Below, in pieces: positions 33,485-42,378 of a stretch of DNA of 64,000 bases. Numbering within the stretch: the stretch's first letter is position 1; each line of letters starts with the position of its first letter. Position numbers and translations under genes: made by a program. The stretch spans positions 1,922,597 to 1,986,596 of the forward strand of contig LR590083.2 of the NCBI GenBank assembly GCA_901457705.2, written 5' to 3'. Under the pieces are notes generated by a model that searched no databases, was not told the DNA's origin, and saw nothing but the letters and a program-made list of their open reading frames with translations. Origin of the DNA: Beijerinckiaceae bacterium RH AL1. GTDB lineage: Bacteria; Pseudomonadota; Alphaproteobacteria; Rhizobiales; Beijerinckiaceae.

Positions 33485-35082
33485 ATGACGCAAGCGCACT
33501 CGTCGACTTCCCGGCGCATCCTGTGCGTCTTCCCCCGCTACGAGCCGTCGTTCGGCACTTTCGAGCACGCCTACCATCTCACCGATAAGACCAAGGCGTT
33601 CATGCCTCCCCAGGGGCTGCTGACGATCGCCGCCGCCCTGCCGCCGCACTGGGAGGTGCGGTTCATCGACGAGAACATGTCGGCCGCCACCCGCGCCGAC
33701 TTCGACTGGGCGGATGCCGTGTTCGCCTCCGGCATGCACATCCAGCGCCGCAACATCGAATCGATCTGCACGCGGGCGCATGCGGCGGGCAAGGTCGCCT
33801 GCCTCGGCGGTCCTTCGGTGTCCTCGACGCCAGAGACCTATCCGGACTTCGACTACCTGCACGTCGGCGAGATGGGCGATGCAACGGACGAGCTGATCGC
33901 CTGCCTCGGCGACAGCGTCGAGCGGCCGGCGTCCCAAGTGGTGCTGAAGACCAAGGTGCGGCGCGACCTCGGCGAGTTCCCGATGCCGGCCTACGACCTC
34001 GCCGAGATCGATCGTTACATGCTCGGCACGGTGCAGTTCTCGTCCGGCTGCCCCTACAAGTGCGAGTTCTGCGACATCCGGGCCTCTACGGGCGCGTGCC
34101 GCGCCTCAAGAGCCCCGAGCGCATCTGCGCCGAGCTCGACAAGCTGCTCGAGCTCGGGGTCAACGGCTCGGTCTATTTCGTCGACGACAACATCGTCGGC
34201 AACCGCAAGGCGATCAAGGAGCTGCTGCCGCATCTCATCGCCTGGCAGAAGCGGAACGGCTACGCCCTGAACCTCGCCTGCGAGGCGACGCTCAACATCG
34301 CACGCTCGCCGGACATCCTTGCGATGATGCGCGAGGCCGCGTTCGACGCGATCTTCTGCGGCATCGAGACGCCGGAGCCCGACGCCCTGCTGCAGATCGA
34401 CAAGGGCCACAACATGGTCATGCCGATCCTCGACGCGGTGAAGATCATCAACGATCACGGCATGCAGGTCGTCTCGGGCATCATCCTCGGGCTCGACTCG
34501 GACACCTCGGATTCCGGCAACAAGATCCTCAAGTTCATCGAGACGTCGCAAATCCCGATGCTGACGATCAACCTGCTGCAGGCGCTGCCGCAGACGCCGC
34601 TCTACGACCGCCTCGTCAAGGCCGGGCGGATCGACGAGCGTGCCGACCGGGAGTCCAACGTCTCCTTCCTGATGCCGTACGACGAAGTGCTGGCCATGTG
34701 GCGCGAGTGCATGGAGAAGGCCTACCAGCCGGCCGTGCTGTTCGACCGCTATCGCGAGCAGCTGAAGGTGACCTGGCCGAACCGGATCAAGAAGCCGCTC
34801 AGCCCGCAGCGCACGAGCAAGGCCATGGTCAAGAAGGGCCTCACCATCCTGGGCAAGGTGCTGTGGAACGTCGGGGTGAAGGGCGACTACCGGCTCGTGT
34901 TCTGGCGCTTCGCGCTGCCGCTTCTTCTTCGCGGCAAAGTAGAGGCGTTGCTGAATTACTGCTTACCCGCGCACCATCTTATCGTCTTCGCACGCGAGGC
35001 CTGCGCGGGTCGCGGCAACGCTTCGCACTACTCCGCCAAGCTGCGGGAGCCGCAGGTCCCGACCCTCGCGCCCGCGGAGTAA
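33485..35082 (+). pseudogene. hpnP: Hopanoid C-2 methylase HpnP, frameshifted once
   Basis: Two overlapping frames together encode a 532-residue HpnP. The first (33485 to about 34079) has RRILCVFPRYEPSFGTFEHAYH and the radical SAM cysteines in GCPYKCEFCD. The second (about 34080-35082) resumes with GLYGRVPRLKSPERI and runs to the normal end. Comparison with the tandem neighbour shows that ATCCGGGCC lacks one C from ATCCCGGGCC at 34078-34079. The break comes directly after the Fe-S motif, so as written no active enzyme could be made. Everything downstream is well conserved, pointing to a sequencing error or very recent loss. Confidence 0.8.
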
Positions 35083-35248
35083 GCTGCACGTTATCAAAGG
35101 TGTAGCGTCGCGCCATCGGTGTCCGAAGACCAAGCTCAACAGTAAGGTTGGGCGCATTTCGACCGTCAAACTTGCCGCTTGCTGCGGGCCACGTCCGGTT
35201 GACCAAAGGTTTCGCGCGGCGAATGCCTGCGGAACCTGAGACAACTCT

Positions 35249-35274
35249 AGTCTTAATCCTATAGGCTTAGGACT
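35249..35274. promoter_or_regulatory. 26-bp imperfect palindrome upstream of the receiver protein gene
   Basis: The half-sites AGTCTTAATCCTA and TAGGCTTAGGACT match in 11 of 13 positions as a dyad centred on TA. It lies 69 bases before the GTG start at 35343 in a 260-base gap with no gene. It looks like a dimer operator. Confidence 0.45.
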
Positions 35275-35342
35275 TAGTGATTCGGCTTTGGCGATTCGGG
35301 TAGCGATGCCTGGTCGCCGTGTAACCGGCGAGGTCACCTGGC

Positions 35343-36350
35343 GTGACGGTCCAAGCAAAGCGCGCACTCGACGCGTATTTCGACCAGTCGCAATTGGACG
35401 CCGTGGGGCGTTCGACACGCTTCGCGCGGCGGGCGCTGCGTGCGCGCTCCGCCTTCTTCTGGTCCCCAAGCTGCCAGCCGGCCGGGCTGATCGGGCATGT
35501 GGGCGAGACGAGCGAGATCGACGCCGGCGCCCTGGCCTCCTCCTTCGCGATGCAGGCAGTTGCCGCGACCGGCCCGGTCGCCTTCGACACCTCCTGCGCC
35601 CTCGGCGGCGTCGCCGTCCGCGTGACGGATGGGGCGCAAGGCGTGCTGTTCGTGGCGGACCCCGCGCCGCGCGCCTTCGACGCCGACGACCTCGCGTTGA
35701 TCGACGACGTCGGTGCGAGCCTCGGCCGCGAGCTGGCGCGGGGCTCCGCAGAGACGGGCGTGCCCCTCGCCACACTCGTGCAGATGTCCGACGCGCTCGT
35801 TCGGGAAGCCGGGACGGGCGGCGGGATGGCCCCGGACGACTACCTTGCGGCCGCCGATCGGCTGGCCGCGATGGCGACGCAACTGCGCGAGATCGCCGCC
35901 GCGGGGGCGCGTGTCGCGCGCCTCGAGTCGCCCCTGGAGCGCGAGGCGCCCGTGCCGCACGGGGGCGGGGCCACGATCCTCCTCGCCGACGATCTCGATC
36001 TCAATCGCAAGCTCATCTCGGACATGCTGACGGTCGAGGGCCATCAGGTGGACTGCGTCGCCGACGGCGCCGCCGCCGTCGCGGCGGTCAAGGCGAAGGC
36101 CTACGATCTCGTGCTGATGGACATGATCATGCCGGTCATGGACGGGATCACGGCGACGCGGGCCATCCGCGCGCTTCCCACCCCCAGCTGTAACGTCCCG
36201 ATCGTCGCCCTGACGGCCAACACCTACCGTGAGGAGCTCGCGAGCTGCCTCGAGGCGGGCATGGACGCGACGCTGACGAAGCCGATGACCTTCGAGATGC
36301 TGACCAGCGTCGTGGCGGACTGGAGCCGGAACAGCACCGCGGCGGCGTGA
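35343..36350 (+). CDS. Receiver-domain protein with N-terminal GAF-like sensor region
   Basis: A 335-residue protein. Residues 1-130 look GAF-like (SAFFWSPSCQPAGLIG ... GGVAVRVTDGAQGVLFVADP), 140-200 are helical, and about 207-330 form a full receiver domain with acidic pair DD in LLADDLD, phospho-acceptor Asp260 in LVLMDMIMPVMDG, Thr in VALTANT and Lys in LTKPM. There is no kinase or DNA-binding output. It may be a phosphate sink or single-domain output in a phosphorelay, of the kind hybrid kinases leave when the kinase part is lost. The start is GTG; no partner kinase is adjacent. Confidence 0.75.
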   Translation: MTVQAKRALDAYFDQSQLDAVGRSTRFARRALRARSAFFWSPSCQPAGLIGHVGETSEIDAGALASSFAMQAVAATGPVAFDTSCALGGVAVRVTDGAQGVLFVADPAPRAFDADDLALIDDVGASLGRELARGSAETGVPLATLVQMSDALVREAGTGGGMAPDDYLAAADRLAAMATQLREIAAAGARVARLESPLEREAPVPHGGGATILLADDLDLNRKLISDMLTVEGHQVDCVADGAAAVAAVKAKAYDLVLMDMIMPVMDGITATRAIRALPTPSCNVPIVALTANTYREELASCLEAGMDATLTKPMTFEMLTSVVADWSRNSTAAA

Positions 36351-36393
36351 GCCGCCGGCGCTCTTACGATGCCGCGCAAGTCGCAGAAAAGAA

Positions 36394-36417
36394 AAAGGGC
36401 CGCCGAAGCGACCCTTT
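36394..36417 (-). terminator. Rho-independent terminator of the His/Met-rich protein gene
   Basis: On the minus strand the stem AAAGGG...CCCTTT with an inner CGC/GCG stem and TTCG-type loop is followed by TTTTTCTTTTCT. It is a textbook terminator starting 22 bases after the stop at 36439. Confidence 0.85.
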
Positions 36418-36438
36418 CGTCTCGATGATTTCAGAAGA

Positions 36439-36753
36439 TTACATCTTCTTCATCATCATCTTCTTGTGCATCATCATATGGTGATGATGGTGGTGGTGAT
36501 GCGTCATCGGCATGGACGCCGGCTCGGCAGCGGCCATGGCGCCGGGAGCGAGCATCGGCTGTAGGATCGGCTGGGTCACGCCGTTCACGACCATCATCGA
36601 CTCGCGCATGCCCGGGATGATCGTCTCACCCGGCAGGTTGGTCGGCGCGCCCATGTTCATCGGGGTGGCCGGGAAGTCCATGGCATTGGCGGAAACCGAG
36701 ACGGTCAGCGCGGCGCCGGCGATAGCTGCGGCAGTCGCAATCTTGCGGATCAT
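36439..36753 (-). CDS. Small secreted protein with His8 and Met/Lys-rich C-terminus
   Basis: A 104-residue protein with a clear signal peptide (MIRKIATAAAIAGAALTVSV, cleavage after ANA). The mature part is Met- and Pro-rich (FPATPMNMGAPTNLPGE) and ends with eight consecutive His, then a tail made of Met, Lys and His only. Such runs bind Cu, Ni or Zn well, so a periplasmic metal buffer or chaperone is plausible. AGGAGG precedes ATG 36753 and a strong terminator follows, so the gene is a real single unit. I recognise no named family. Confidence 0.75.
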   Translation of the reverse strand: MIRKIATAAAIAGAALTVSVSANAMDFPATPMNMGAPTNLPGETIIPGMRESMMVVNGVTQPILQPMLAPGAMAAAEPASMPMTHHHHHHHHMMMHKKMMMKKM

Positions 36754-36919
36754 TAAGTCCTCCTCCTGGTGTTGCCCTGCACGACAATCACAGACTCATT
36801 GCTTAGCCCGGATCGCCTTGGTTCAGACACAAAAATCGCCAGATCGGCATCCGGTTGCAAAATTCCCTTGGCAAATGCGTCAGAAATGCAACTCAAATTC
36901 TACGCCGTGCGATCCGTCC

Positions 36920-38205
36920 TCACCCAAGCAAACGACGTTTCGGCCTTTTCGGCCTGCGCGAAAAGGTCGCTACGATCTCGAGATGCGGCGAGTAGCGGAA
37001 CTGGTCGACTGGAACGATCCGGCCGACCTCGAACCCGCCGGCGATGAGGATCGCCGCGTCGCGCGCTAAGCTGTCGACGTCGCAGGCGATCGAGACCACC
37101 CGCGTGATCGATGAGGCGACGAGCGCGTGGGCCTGCGCTTCGGCCCCGGCGCGCGCGGGTCCATGACGACGGCGTCGTGCCTGTCCAACGCATCGCCGGC
37201 GAGCGGGCGCTTGAACAGGTCGCGCGCCTCGATCGAGATGCGCCGCAGCCCAACCGTCTCCCGCGCTGCCCGCTCGAGTGCGGGCAGCCACGGGCCGTCG
37301 AGATCGATCGCCGTCACCTCGGCCGCTCCGCCCAGGCGCAGCGCGAACGTGCCGACGCCACAGAAGAGATCCGCGACGCGGCGCGCCCCCGCCACGGCAT
37401 CGAGGACGTAGGCGGCGAGCGTCTCCTCGCCGGCGGTGGTGGCCTGAAGAAAGGCGCCCGACGGGAGCGCGACGCGCGCCGGTCCGAATGTGATCACCGG
37501 CTTCCGGTTCTCGATGACGATGACGCCGTGATTGGCGAGCCGCGCGAGGTCATGGGCCAGAACCACCTCGGCGAGCCGGCCGCGAGCGCGCTCGTCGAGC
37601 GGACCGTGGCCGCGCAGGTCGACGTCGATGCCGGCCTGTGTCGCCGTTGCGACGATGTCGAGCGGCTTGCGCGCGGGCGCCAGCGACGCAGCGATCGCCC
37701 GGGCGGCCGGCAGCGCGCCGGCGAGCCGCGGGTCGAGGATCGGGCAGGCCTCGATGGCCACGATGTCGTGCGAGCGTGCCCGCATGAAGCCGACGCGAGT
37801 CGTGCCGTCGGGCTCGGTGCGGGCGTGGAACGTGGCCCGCCGTCGCCCTGCCCCGTGCGCGTCGACGAGCGGCGCGACGTCCGCCTCGACCCCTGCCCGC
37901 GCCAACGCGGCGACGAGAAGCCCGCGTTTCCAGTCCGCGTAGCGCGGCAGCGCGAGCTCCTGCACCGCGCAGCCCCCGCAGGTCCCGAAGTGCGGACAGA
38001 TCGGCACGATGCGGTCGGGGCTCGCCTCAACGAGGCCGACCAGGGTGCCGCGCTCGCCGGCGACGTCCGCCGTCACCGTCTCGCCGGCTAGGGCATACGG
38101 CACGTAGATGCGACCGCCGTCGTGCGTGGCGATGCCTTCGCCGCGCGCGCCGAGCCGCTCGATCGAAAGTCGAGCGATCGCCTGCTGTCGTTCGCCCATG
38201 CGCAT
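36920..38205 (-). pseudogene. RumA/TrmA-type RNA (uracil-5-)-methyltransferase, frameshifted once
   Basis: Two frames encode one enzyme of about 428 residues that methylates uracil C5 in rRNA or tRNA. The upstream frame has a TRAM-like start, [4Fe-4S] cysteines in CPHFGTCGGCA and the SAM motif VADLFCGVGTFALRL. It breaks at about 37155-37165, where GACCCGCGCGC should read with one more C to give the DPPRAG motif. The downstream frame carries the catalytic Cys in VSIACDVDSLARD and normal C-terminal sequence. ATG 38205 has AGGAG 6 bases upstream. As written the catalytic cysteine is lost; a one-base sequence error is likely. Confidence 0.8.
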
Positions 38206-38251
38206 CCCCATCTCCTGGGTCTCGATAGGCCGCACGGCGGAGAAGTTCAAA

Positions 38252-39190
38252 ATGGCAGGTTGGAACATCGCGAACATTCCCGACCAGAGCGGTCGCACGG
38301 CCATCGTCACCGGCGCCTCGAGCGGCCTCGGCGTCGAGGTCGCCGACGCCCTGGCGCGCAAGGGCGCGACCGTTGTGCTTGCGGTTCGCGACGAGGCGAA
38401 AGGCGAGAGGGCGCGCGCCCGCATCCTCGCCGCGACGCCTGGGGCTCACGTCTCGGTCTCGCGCGTCGATCTTGCCGATCTCGCATCGATCCGTGCCTTT
38501 GCGGCCCGCGAAGGCGAGCGGCCGGCCATCGACCTGCTTATCAACAATGCCGGCCTCGGCATGCAGCCCGAGCGGGCGACGAGCGCCGATGGCTACGAGC
38601 GGCAGTTCGCGACCAACCACCTCGGCCCCTTCGCCCTCACCGGCTTGCTGCTCCCGGCGCTGCTGCGCGCCAGGGCGCCGCGCGTCGTGGCTGTGGCGTC
38701 GATCGCCCATCGCGGCGGCAAGATCGACTTCGCCGACCTGCAGGGGGCGACGCGCTACTCCGGCGGCAAGGCCTACAATCAGTCGAAGCTGTCCAACATC
38801 CTGTTCGCGCTCGAGCTCGACCGCCGCGCTCGTGCCGCCGGCACGCATCTCGTCAGCGTAGTTGCGCATCCCGGCGTCTCGGCGACCGGCTTCATCGATG
38901 CGACCCAGATGGGCGCGCTGCAGACCAAGGTCGCCAACTTCATGGTCGGCATCCTCGGCCAGGACGCGGCGGCCGGCGCCGCGCCGATCCTCTATGCCGC
39001 GACGATGCCGGGCGTCGTCGGCGGCCAGTACTGGGGCCCCGACGGCCTGCTCGAGCTGCGCGGCCAGCCGGCACCCGCGAAGATCTCGTCGCAGGGCCGC
39101 GATCGGGCCGTCGCAGCGCGGCTGTGGAGCGAGTCGGAGCGCCTGACCGGCGTCAGCTACGGCGCGCTCGACGCGGCCGCGGCGGCCTGA
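38252..39190 (+). CDS. Short-chain dehydrogenase/reductase
   Basis: A 312-residue classical SDR. The NAD(P) motif is VTGASSGLG, with LLINNAGLG as the second motif, Ser in VAVASIAHRGG and the YNQSK catalytic Tyr/Lys. The length and the pattern GGKAYNQSKLSNILFALELDRR place it with the retinol-dehydrogenase/protochlorophyllide-reductase-like SDRs, which act on lipophilic alcohols or ketones. The exact substrate is unknown. ATG 38252 is divergent from the RNA methyltransferase with 46 bases between starts. Confidence 0.87.
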   Translation: MAGWNIANIPDQSGRTAIVTGASSGLGVEVADALARKGATVVLAVRDEAKGERARARILAATPGAHVSVSRVDLADLASIRAFAAREGERPAIDLLINNAGLGMQPERATSADGYERQFATNHLGPFALTGLLLPALLRARAPRVVAVASIAHRGGKIDFADLQGATRYSGGKAYNQSKLSNILFALELDRRARAAGTHLVSVVAHPGVSATGFIDATQMGALQTKVANFMVGILGQDAAAGAAPILYAATMPGVVGGQYWGPDGLLELRGQPAPAKISSQGRDRAVAARLWSESERLTGVSYGALDAAAAA

Positions 39191-39193
39191 TCG

Positions 39194-40786
39194 TCACCGG
39201 ACAGGGCTTGCGAAGGGCACGTAGCGATAGACCCACGTCTCGGTCAGCGCCTCGTCCTGGAAGGCGAGGTGGCAGCGCAGGTCGACGGGGTCGCTCCCCT
39301 GCGGGTCGAGGTCGAACTGGATCCGCCAGAGCCCGAGATCGCCGTCGGGCGACGGCTCGACGACGATGTTCGAGAACGTCCCACGAGAGGTCTCGAGCAC
39401 GGGCTCGGGCTTGGCATCGGCGTCGCGCGTCGCCTGGAACGCGCCCTTGAACTCGAGCACGAACTTGCGCAGCACTGTCGAGCGCGGCGCGCCCTGGACG
39501 GCGCCGGCGCCGAGCCGCGTCGCCACGCAGAGCGCGAGCTTGCCGGGAAAAGGATCGGTGTCGCGCCACAACAGCTTGTAGCGGTAGTCGAGCACGTCGC
39601 CGGCCTTGTTCGGCGTGTCCGACACCCACGAGAGCACGATGTTGTCGTAGATCTCGTTGTCGGTCGGGATCTCGAGGAGCTGCACCGAGCCCTTGCCCCA
39701 GTCGCCGACGGGCTCGCACCAGCAACACGGACGGCGCTCGTAGAACACCGCGTCGAGGTAGTGGTCGTAATTCTTGTCGCGCTGCATGAGGCCGAAGCCG
39801 CGGAAGCCAGCGTCGGGAAACTTCGAGATCGTCAGCTTGTCCTGGTCGATCAGCGGGCGCCAGAGATGGTCGCCGTTGCCGAGCCACATCGCGACGCCGT
39901 CGGAATCGTGGACCTCGGGGCGCCAGTCCGTCGCCGCGCCCTTTACCGTCTCCGAGTACCAGAACATCGAGGTCATCGGCGAGATGCCGAGCCGCTCGAT
40001 CGGCTTGCGGATGTGCAGCCGCATCGTGATGTCCATCGTCGTGCCCCGGCCGCGATGCATGATGAAGCGGTAGGCGCCGACGATGCTCGGCCCGTCGAGC
40101 AGCGCGTAGAGCGTGACCGGGTCGTCGTCGCCCGGTCCCTCGGAGACCCAAAAGTGGGTGAAGTCGGGAAATTCCTCGGGGATCGCGATGCCGCTGTTCT
40201 GCGCGACGGCCCGCGCGGAGACGCCGAACTGGTCCGCCTCGCCCACCGCCCGGAAGTACGACGCGCCGAGGAAGCGCGCCCAGCCCTCGTGGCCGCGCAG
40301 GACCGGCTTGTCGTAGGCCTGCAGTAACTCCAGCCCGGCGAAGGGAGCGGGCGTCGGCGCCAGGCGCGACAGCGGGCCGCCTGCCGGCGACTTGAAGTAC
40401 TCCGGCTTGAACAGGACCTCGCGCGCCTCGTCGCCGGTGACGGCGAACATCCGCACCGTCTTCGGAAACAGCTCGCCGACCGCGAGCAGGCTGATGGGAT
40501 AGGGCCCGCGCCCGTCGCCGAAGAGGGCGTGGTCGGGATCGGGGATGATGTGCTTGGCGACGTCGAAATTCATCGTCTTGACGATCGCCGGATCGGGGAT
40601 CGGCGGCGGCGCATAGGGCTTGCCCGCGAGGTCGGCGACCATCGCCTGCAACGTCTCGAAGTCGAAGCGCGACGGTGGCCCGAACGACAGCCGCGAGGGC
40701 GCGTCCTCGGCTTTTGCCAAAGCCGGCGCTAGGCCGACGGCCTGGACGGCAGCAAGGAGCTTGAGGAGAGTGCGGCGCGTGATCAT
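39194..40786 (-). CDS. Periplasmic glucan biosynthesis protein, OpgG/OpgD family
   Basis: A 530-residue MdoG/OpgG-OpgD protein needed for osmoregulated periplasmic glucan structure. The N-terminus MITRRTLLKLLAAVQAVGLA is a Tat-type twin-arginine signal, as in OpgD, so the protein is folded before export. Family elements include FGPPSRFDFE, FKPEYFKSP, GYR/GRGTTM-type strands, SMFWYSE and YDNIVLSWV. OpgD rather than OpgG is favoured by the Tat signal only. The stop nearly meets the convergent SDR stop. Confidence 0.88.
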   Translation of the reverse strand: MITRRTLLKLLAAVQAVGLAPALAKAEDAPSRLSFGPPSRFDFETLQAMVADLAGKPYAPPPIPDPAIVKTMNFDVAKHIIPDPDHALFGDGRGPYPISLLAVGELFPKTVRMFAVTGDEAREVLFKPEYFKSPAGGPLSRLAPTPAPFAGLELLQAYDKPVLRGHEGWARFLGASYFRAVGEADQFGVSARAVAQNSGIAIPEEFPDFTHFWVSEGPGDDDPVTLYALLDGPSIVGAYRFIMHRGRGTTMDITMRLHIRKPIERLGISPMTSMFWYSETVKGAATDWRPEVHDSDGVAMWLGNGDHLWRPLIDQDKLTISKFPDAGFRGFGLMQRDKNYDHYLDAVFYERRPCCWCEPVGDWGKGSVQLLEIPTDNEIYDNIVLSWVSDTPNKAGDVLDYRYKLLWRDTDPFPGKLALCVATRLGAGAVQGAPRSTVLRKFVLEFKGAFQATRDADAKPEPVLETSRGTFSNIVVEPSPDGDLGLWRIQFDLDPQGSDPVDLRCHLAFQDEALTETWVYRYVPFASPVR

Positions 40787-40819
40787 CCTTCGTTATCCCT
40801 CGGCGCCCTGGAACCAGCG

Positions 40820-41371
40820 ATGAACAAGCAGGATCGGCCGGCACTGCTCGTCATCGGCGGCGCGCGGTCCGGAAAGAGCGGGTTCGCGCAGCGCCAGGTC
40901 GAGGCGCGCGTGGCAGCGGAATGCCTCGAGCCGGTCTTCGTCGCAACCGCACAGGCCTACGACGACGAGATGGCCGACAGGATCGCCGCGCATGTCGCAG
41001 CCCGCGACTCGCGATGGCGGACCGTCGAGGCGCCCTACGATCTCGCGCAGGCGATCGCCGCCGCGGCGAAGCCCGGTCGCATCCTGCTCGTCGACTGCTT
41101 GACGCTCTGGCTGTCGAACCTCCTGCTCCGCGGCGACGATCTCGAGGCCGCCGGCCTCGGCCTTGTGGCCGCCCTCCTCGCCCTGCCCGCGCCGAGTGTG
41201 CTCGTCTCGAATGAGGTCGGCTGTGGGATCGTGCCGGAGAATGCGCTGGCGCGGCGCTTCCGGGACGCGCAGGGGCGCCTTAACCAGCAGATCGCTGCCG
41301 CCTGCCCGACTGTCGTCCTCGTCGCGGCCGGATTGCCGCTTGTTCTTAAGGGGATTTTGCCGCCGGACTGA
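40820..41371 (+). CDS. cobU: Adenosylcobinamide kinase/adenosylcobinamide-phosphate guanylyltransferase
   Basis: A 183-residue CobU/CobP enzyme that phosphorylates adenosylcobinamide and attaches GMP in cobalamin nucleotide-loop assembly. The P-loop is [48 protein letters not shown] and [12 protein letters not shown] are the other family blocks. Length is normal. No other cobalamin gene is nearby. Supply of B12 is relevant for the HpnP-like radical SAM enzymes in this window, but the genes are not linked in an operon. Confidence 0.93.
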   Translation: MNKQDRPALLVIGGARSGKSGFAQRQVEARVAAECLEPVFVATAQAYDDEMADRIAAHVAARDSRWRTVEAPYDLAQAIAAAAKPGRILLVDCLTLWLSNLLLRGDDLEAAGLGLVAALLALPAPSVLVSNEVGCGIVPENALARRFRDAQGRLNQQIAAACPTVVLVAAGLPLVLKGILPPD

Positions 41372-41469
41372 GCCGGTCCTGCCGTGTCCGCAAAGTTGCC
41401 TTACATAACGTGGGACGATATGCCCAACGCCATCCCCGACATTCCGAGTTTCAAGGCACCGCTCCGCTC

Positions 41470-42378
41470 GTGACACGTCCCCTTCCGCCGCACCTCCGCC
41501 AGCTCGAGGCCGAAGCCATCTTCGTGATCCGCGAGGTCGCGGCGGAGTTCGAGCGGCCGGTCATGCTCTACTCGATCGGCAAGGACTCGAGCGTGATGCT
41601 GCATCTCGCGCTCAAGGCCTTCTATCCGGCGAAGCCGCCGTTCCCGCTCCTGCACGTCGACACGACGTGGAAGTTCAAGGAGATGATCGCCTTCCGCGAC
41701 ATCGCCGCGAAGAAGGCGGGTATGGAGCTGATCGTCCACATCAACCAGGACGGCCTGCGTCGCGGCATCAACCCGATCGTCTCGGGCTCCTCCGTGCACA
41801 CGCAGGTGATGAAGACGGAATCGCTGCGCCAGGCGCTGGAGAAGGGCAAGTACGACGCGGCCTTCGGCGGCGCGCGGCGCGACGAGGAGAAGAGCCGCGC
41901 CAAGGAGCGCATCTTCTCGCACCGCTCCGCCACGCATGCCTGGGAGCCGCGCGACCAGCGGCCCGAGCTGTGGCGGCTCTTCAACACCCGCATTCGCCCC
42001 GGCGAGTCGATGCGCGTCTTTCCGCTCTCCAACTGGACCGAGTTCGACGTGTGGGACTACATCGCTCACGAGAACATCGACGTCGTGCCGCTCTACTTCG
42101 CCAAGAAGCGGCCGGTGGTCGAGCGCTCGGGCTCGCTGCTGATGGTCGACGACGATCGGTTGCCCCTGCTCCCCGACGAGGTCCCGCAGATGGAGATGGT
42201 GCGCTTCCGCACGCTCGGCTGCTACCCGCTGACCGGCGCGGTGCGGTCGCAGGCGACGGACCTCGAGTCGGTGATCGCCGAGATGCGGGACTCGACCGTG
42301 TCCGAGCGCGAAGGGCGGCTGATCGACCACGACGAATCGGGGTCGATGGAAAAGAAGAAGCGCGAGGGATATTTCTGA
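41470..42378 (+). CDS. cysD: Sulfate adenylyltransferase subunit 2
   Basis: A 302-residue CysD, the ATP-pyrophosphatase subunit that makes APS from sulfate and ATP. The PP-loop is [15 protein letters not shown], then [28 protein letters not shown], and the C-terminal [10 protein letters not shown], all diagnostic. GTG 41470 with AAGG upstream gives the standard length; an in-frame GTG at 41410 lacks a ribosome binding site. The stop overlaps the CysNC start (TGATG). Confidence 0.94.
   Translation: MTRPLPPHLRQLEAEAIFVIREVAAEFERPVMLYSIGKDSSVMLHLALKAFYPAKPPFPLLHVDTTWKFKEMIAFRDIAAKKAGMELIVHINQDGLRRGINPIVSGSSVHTQVMKTESLRQALEKGKYDAAFGGARRDEEKSRAKERIFSHRSATHAWEPRDQRPELWRLFNTRIRPGESMRVFPLSNWTEFDVWDYIAHENIDVVPLYFAKKRPVVERSGSLLMVDDDRLPLLPDEVPQMEMVRFRTLGCYPLTGAVRSQATDLESVIAEMRDSTVSEREGRLIDHDESGSMEKKKREGYF

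Noticed and set aside
33485-35082. Programmed frameshift in hpnP
   Set aside because: No slippery heptamer or stimulatory structure was evident, and the sister gene has the intact CCC; error or recent mutation is simpler.
35231-35260. GGAAC followed by a CTTA at EcfG-like spacing
   Set aside because: The -10 element does not match CGTT; considered chance.
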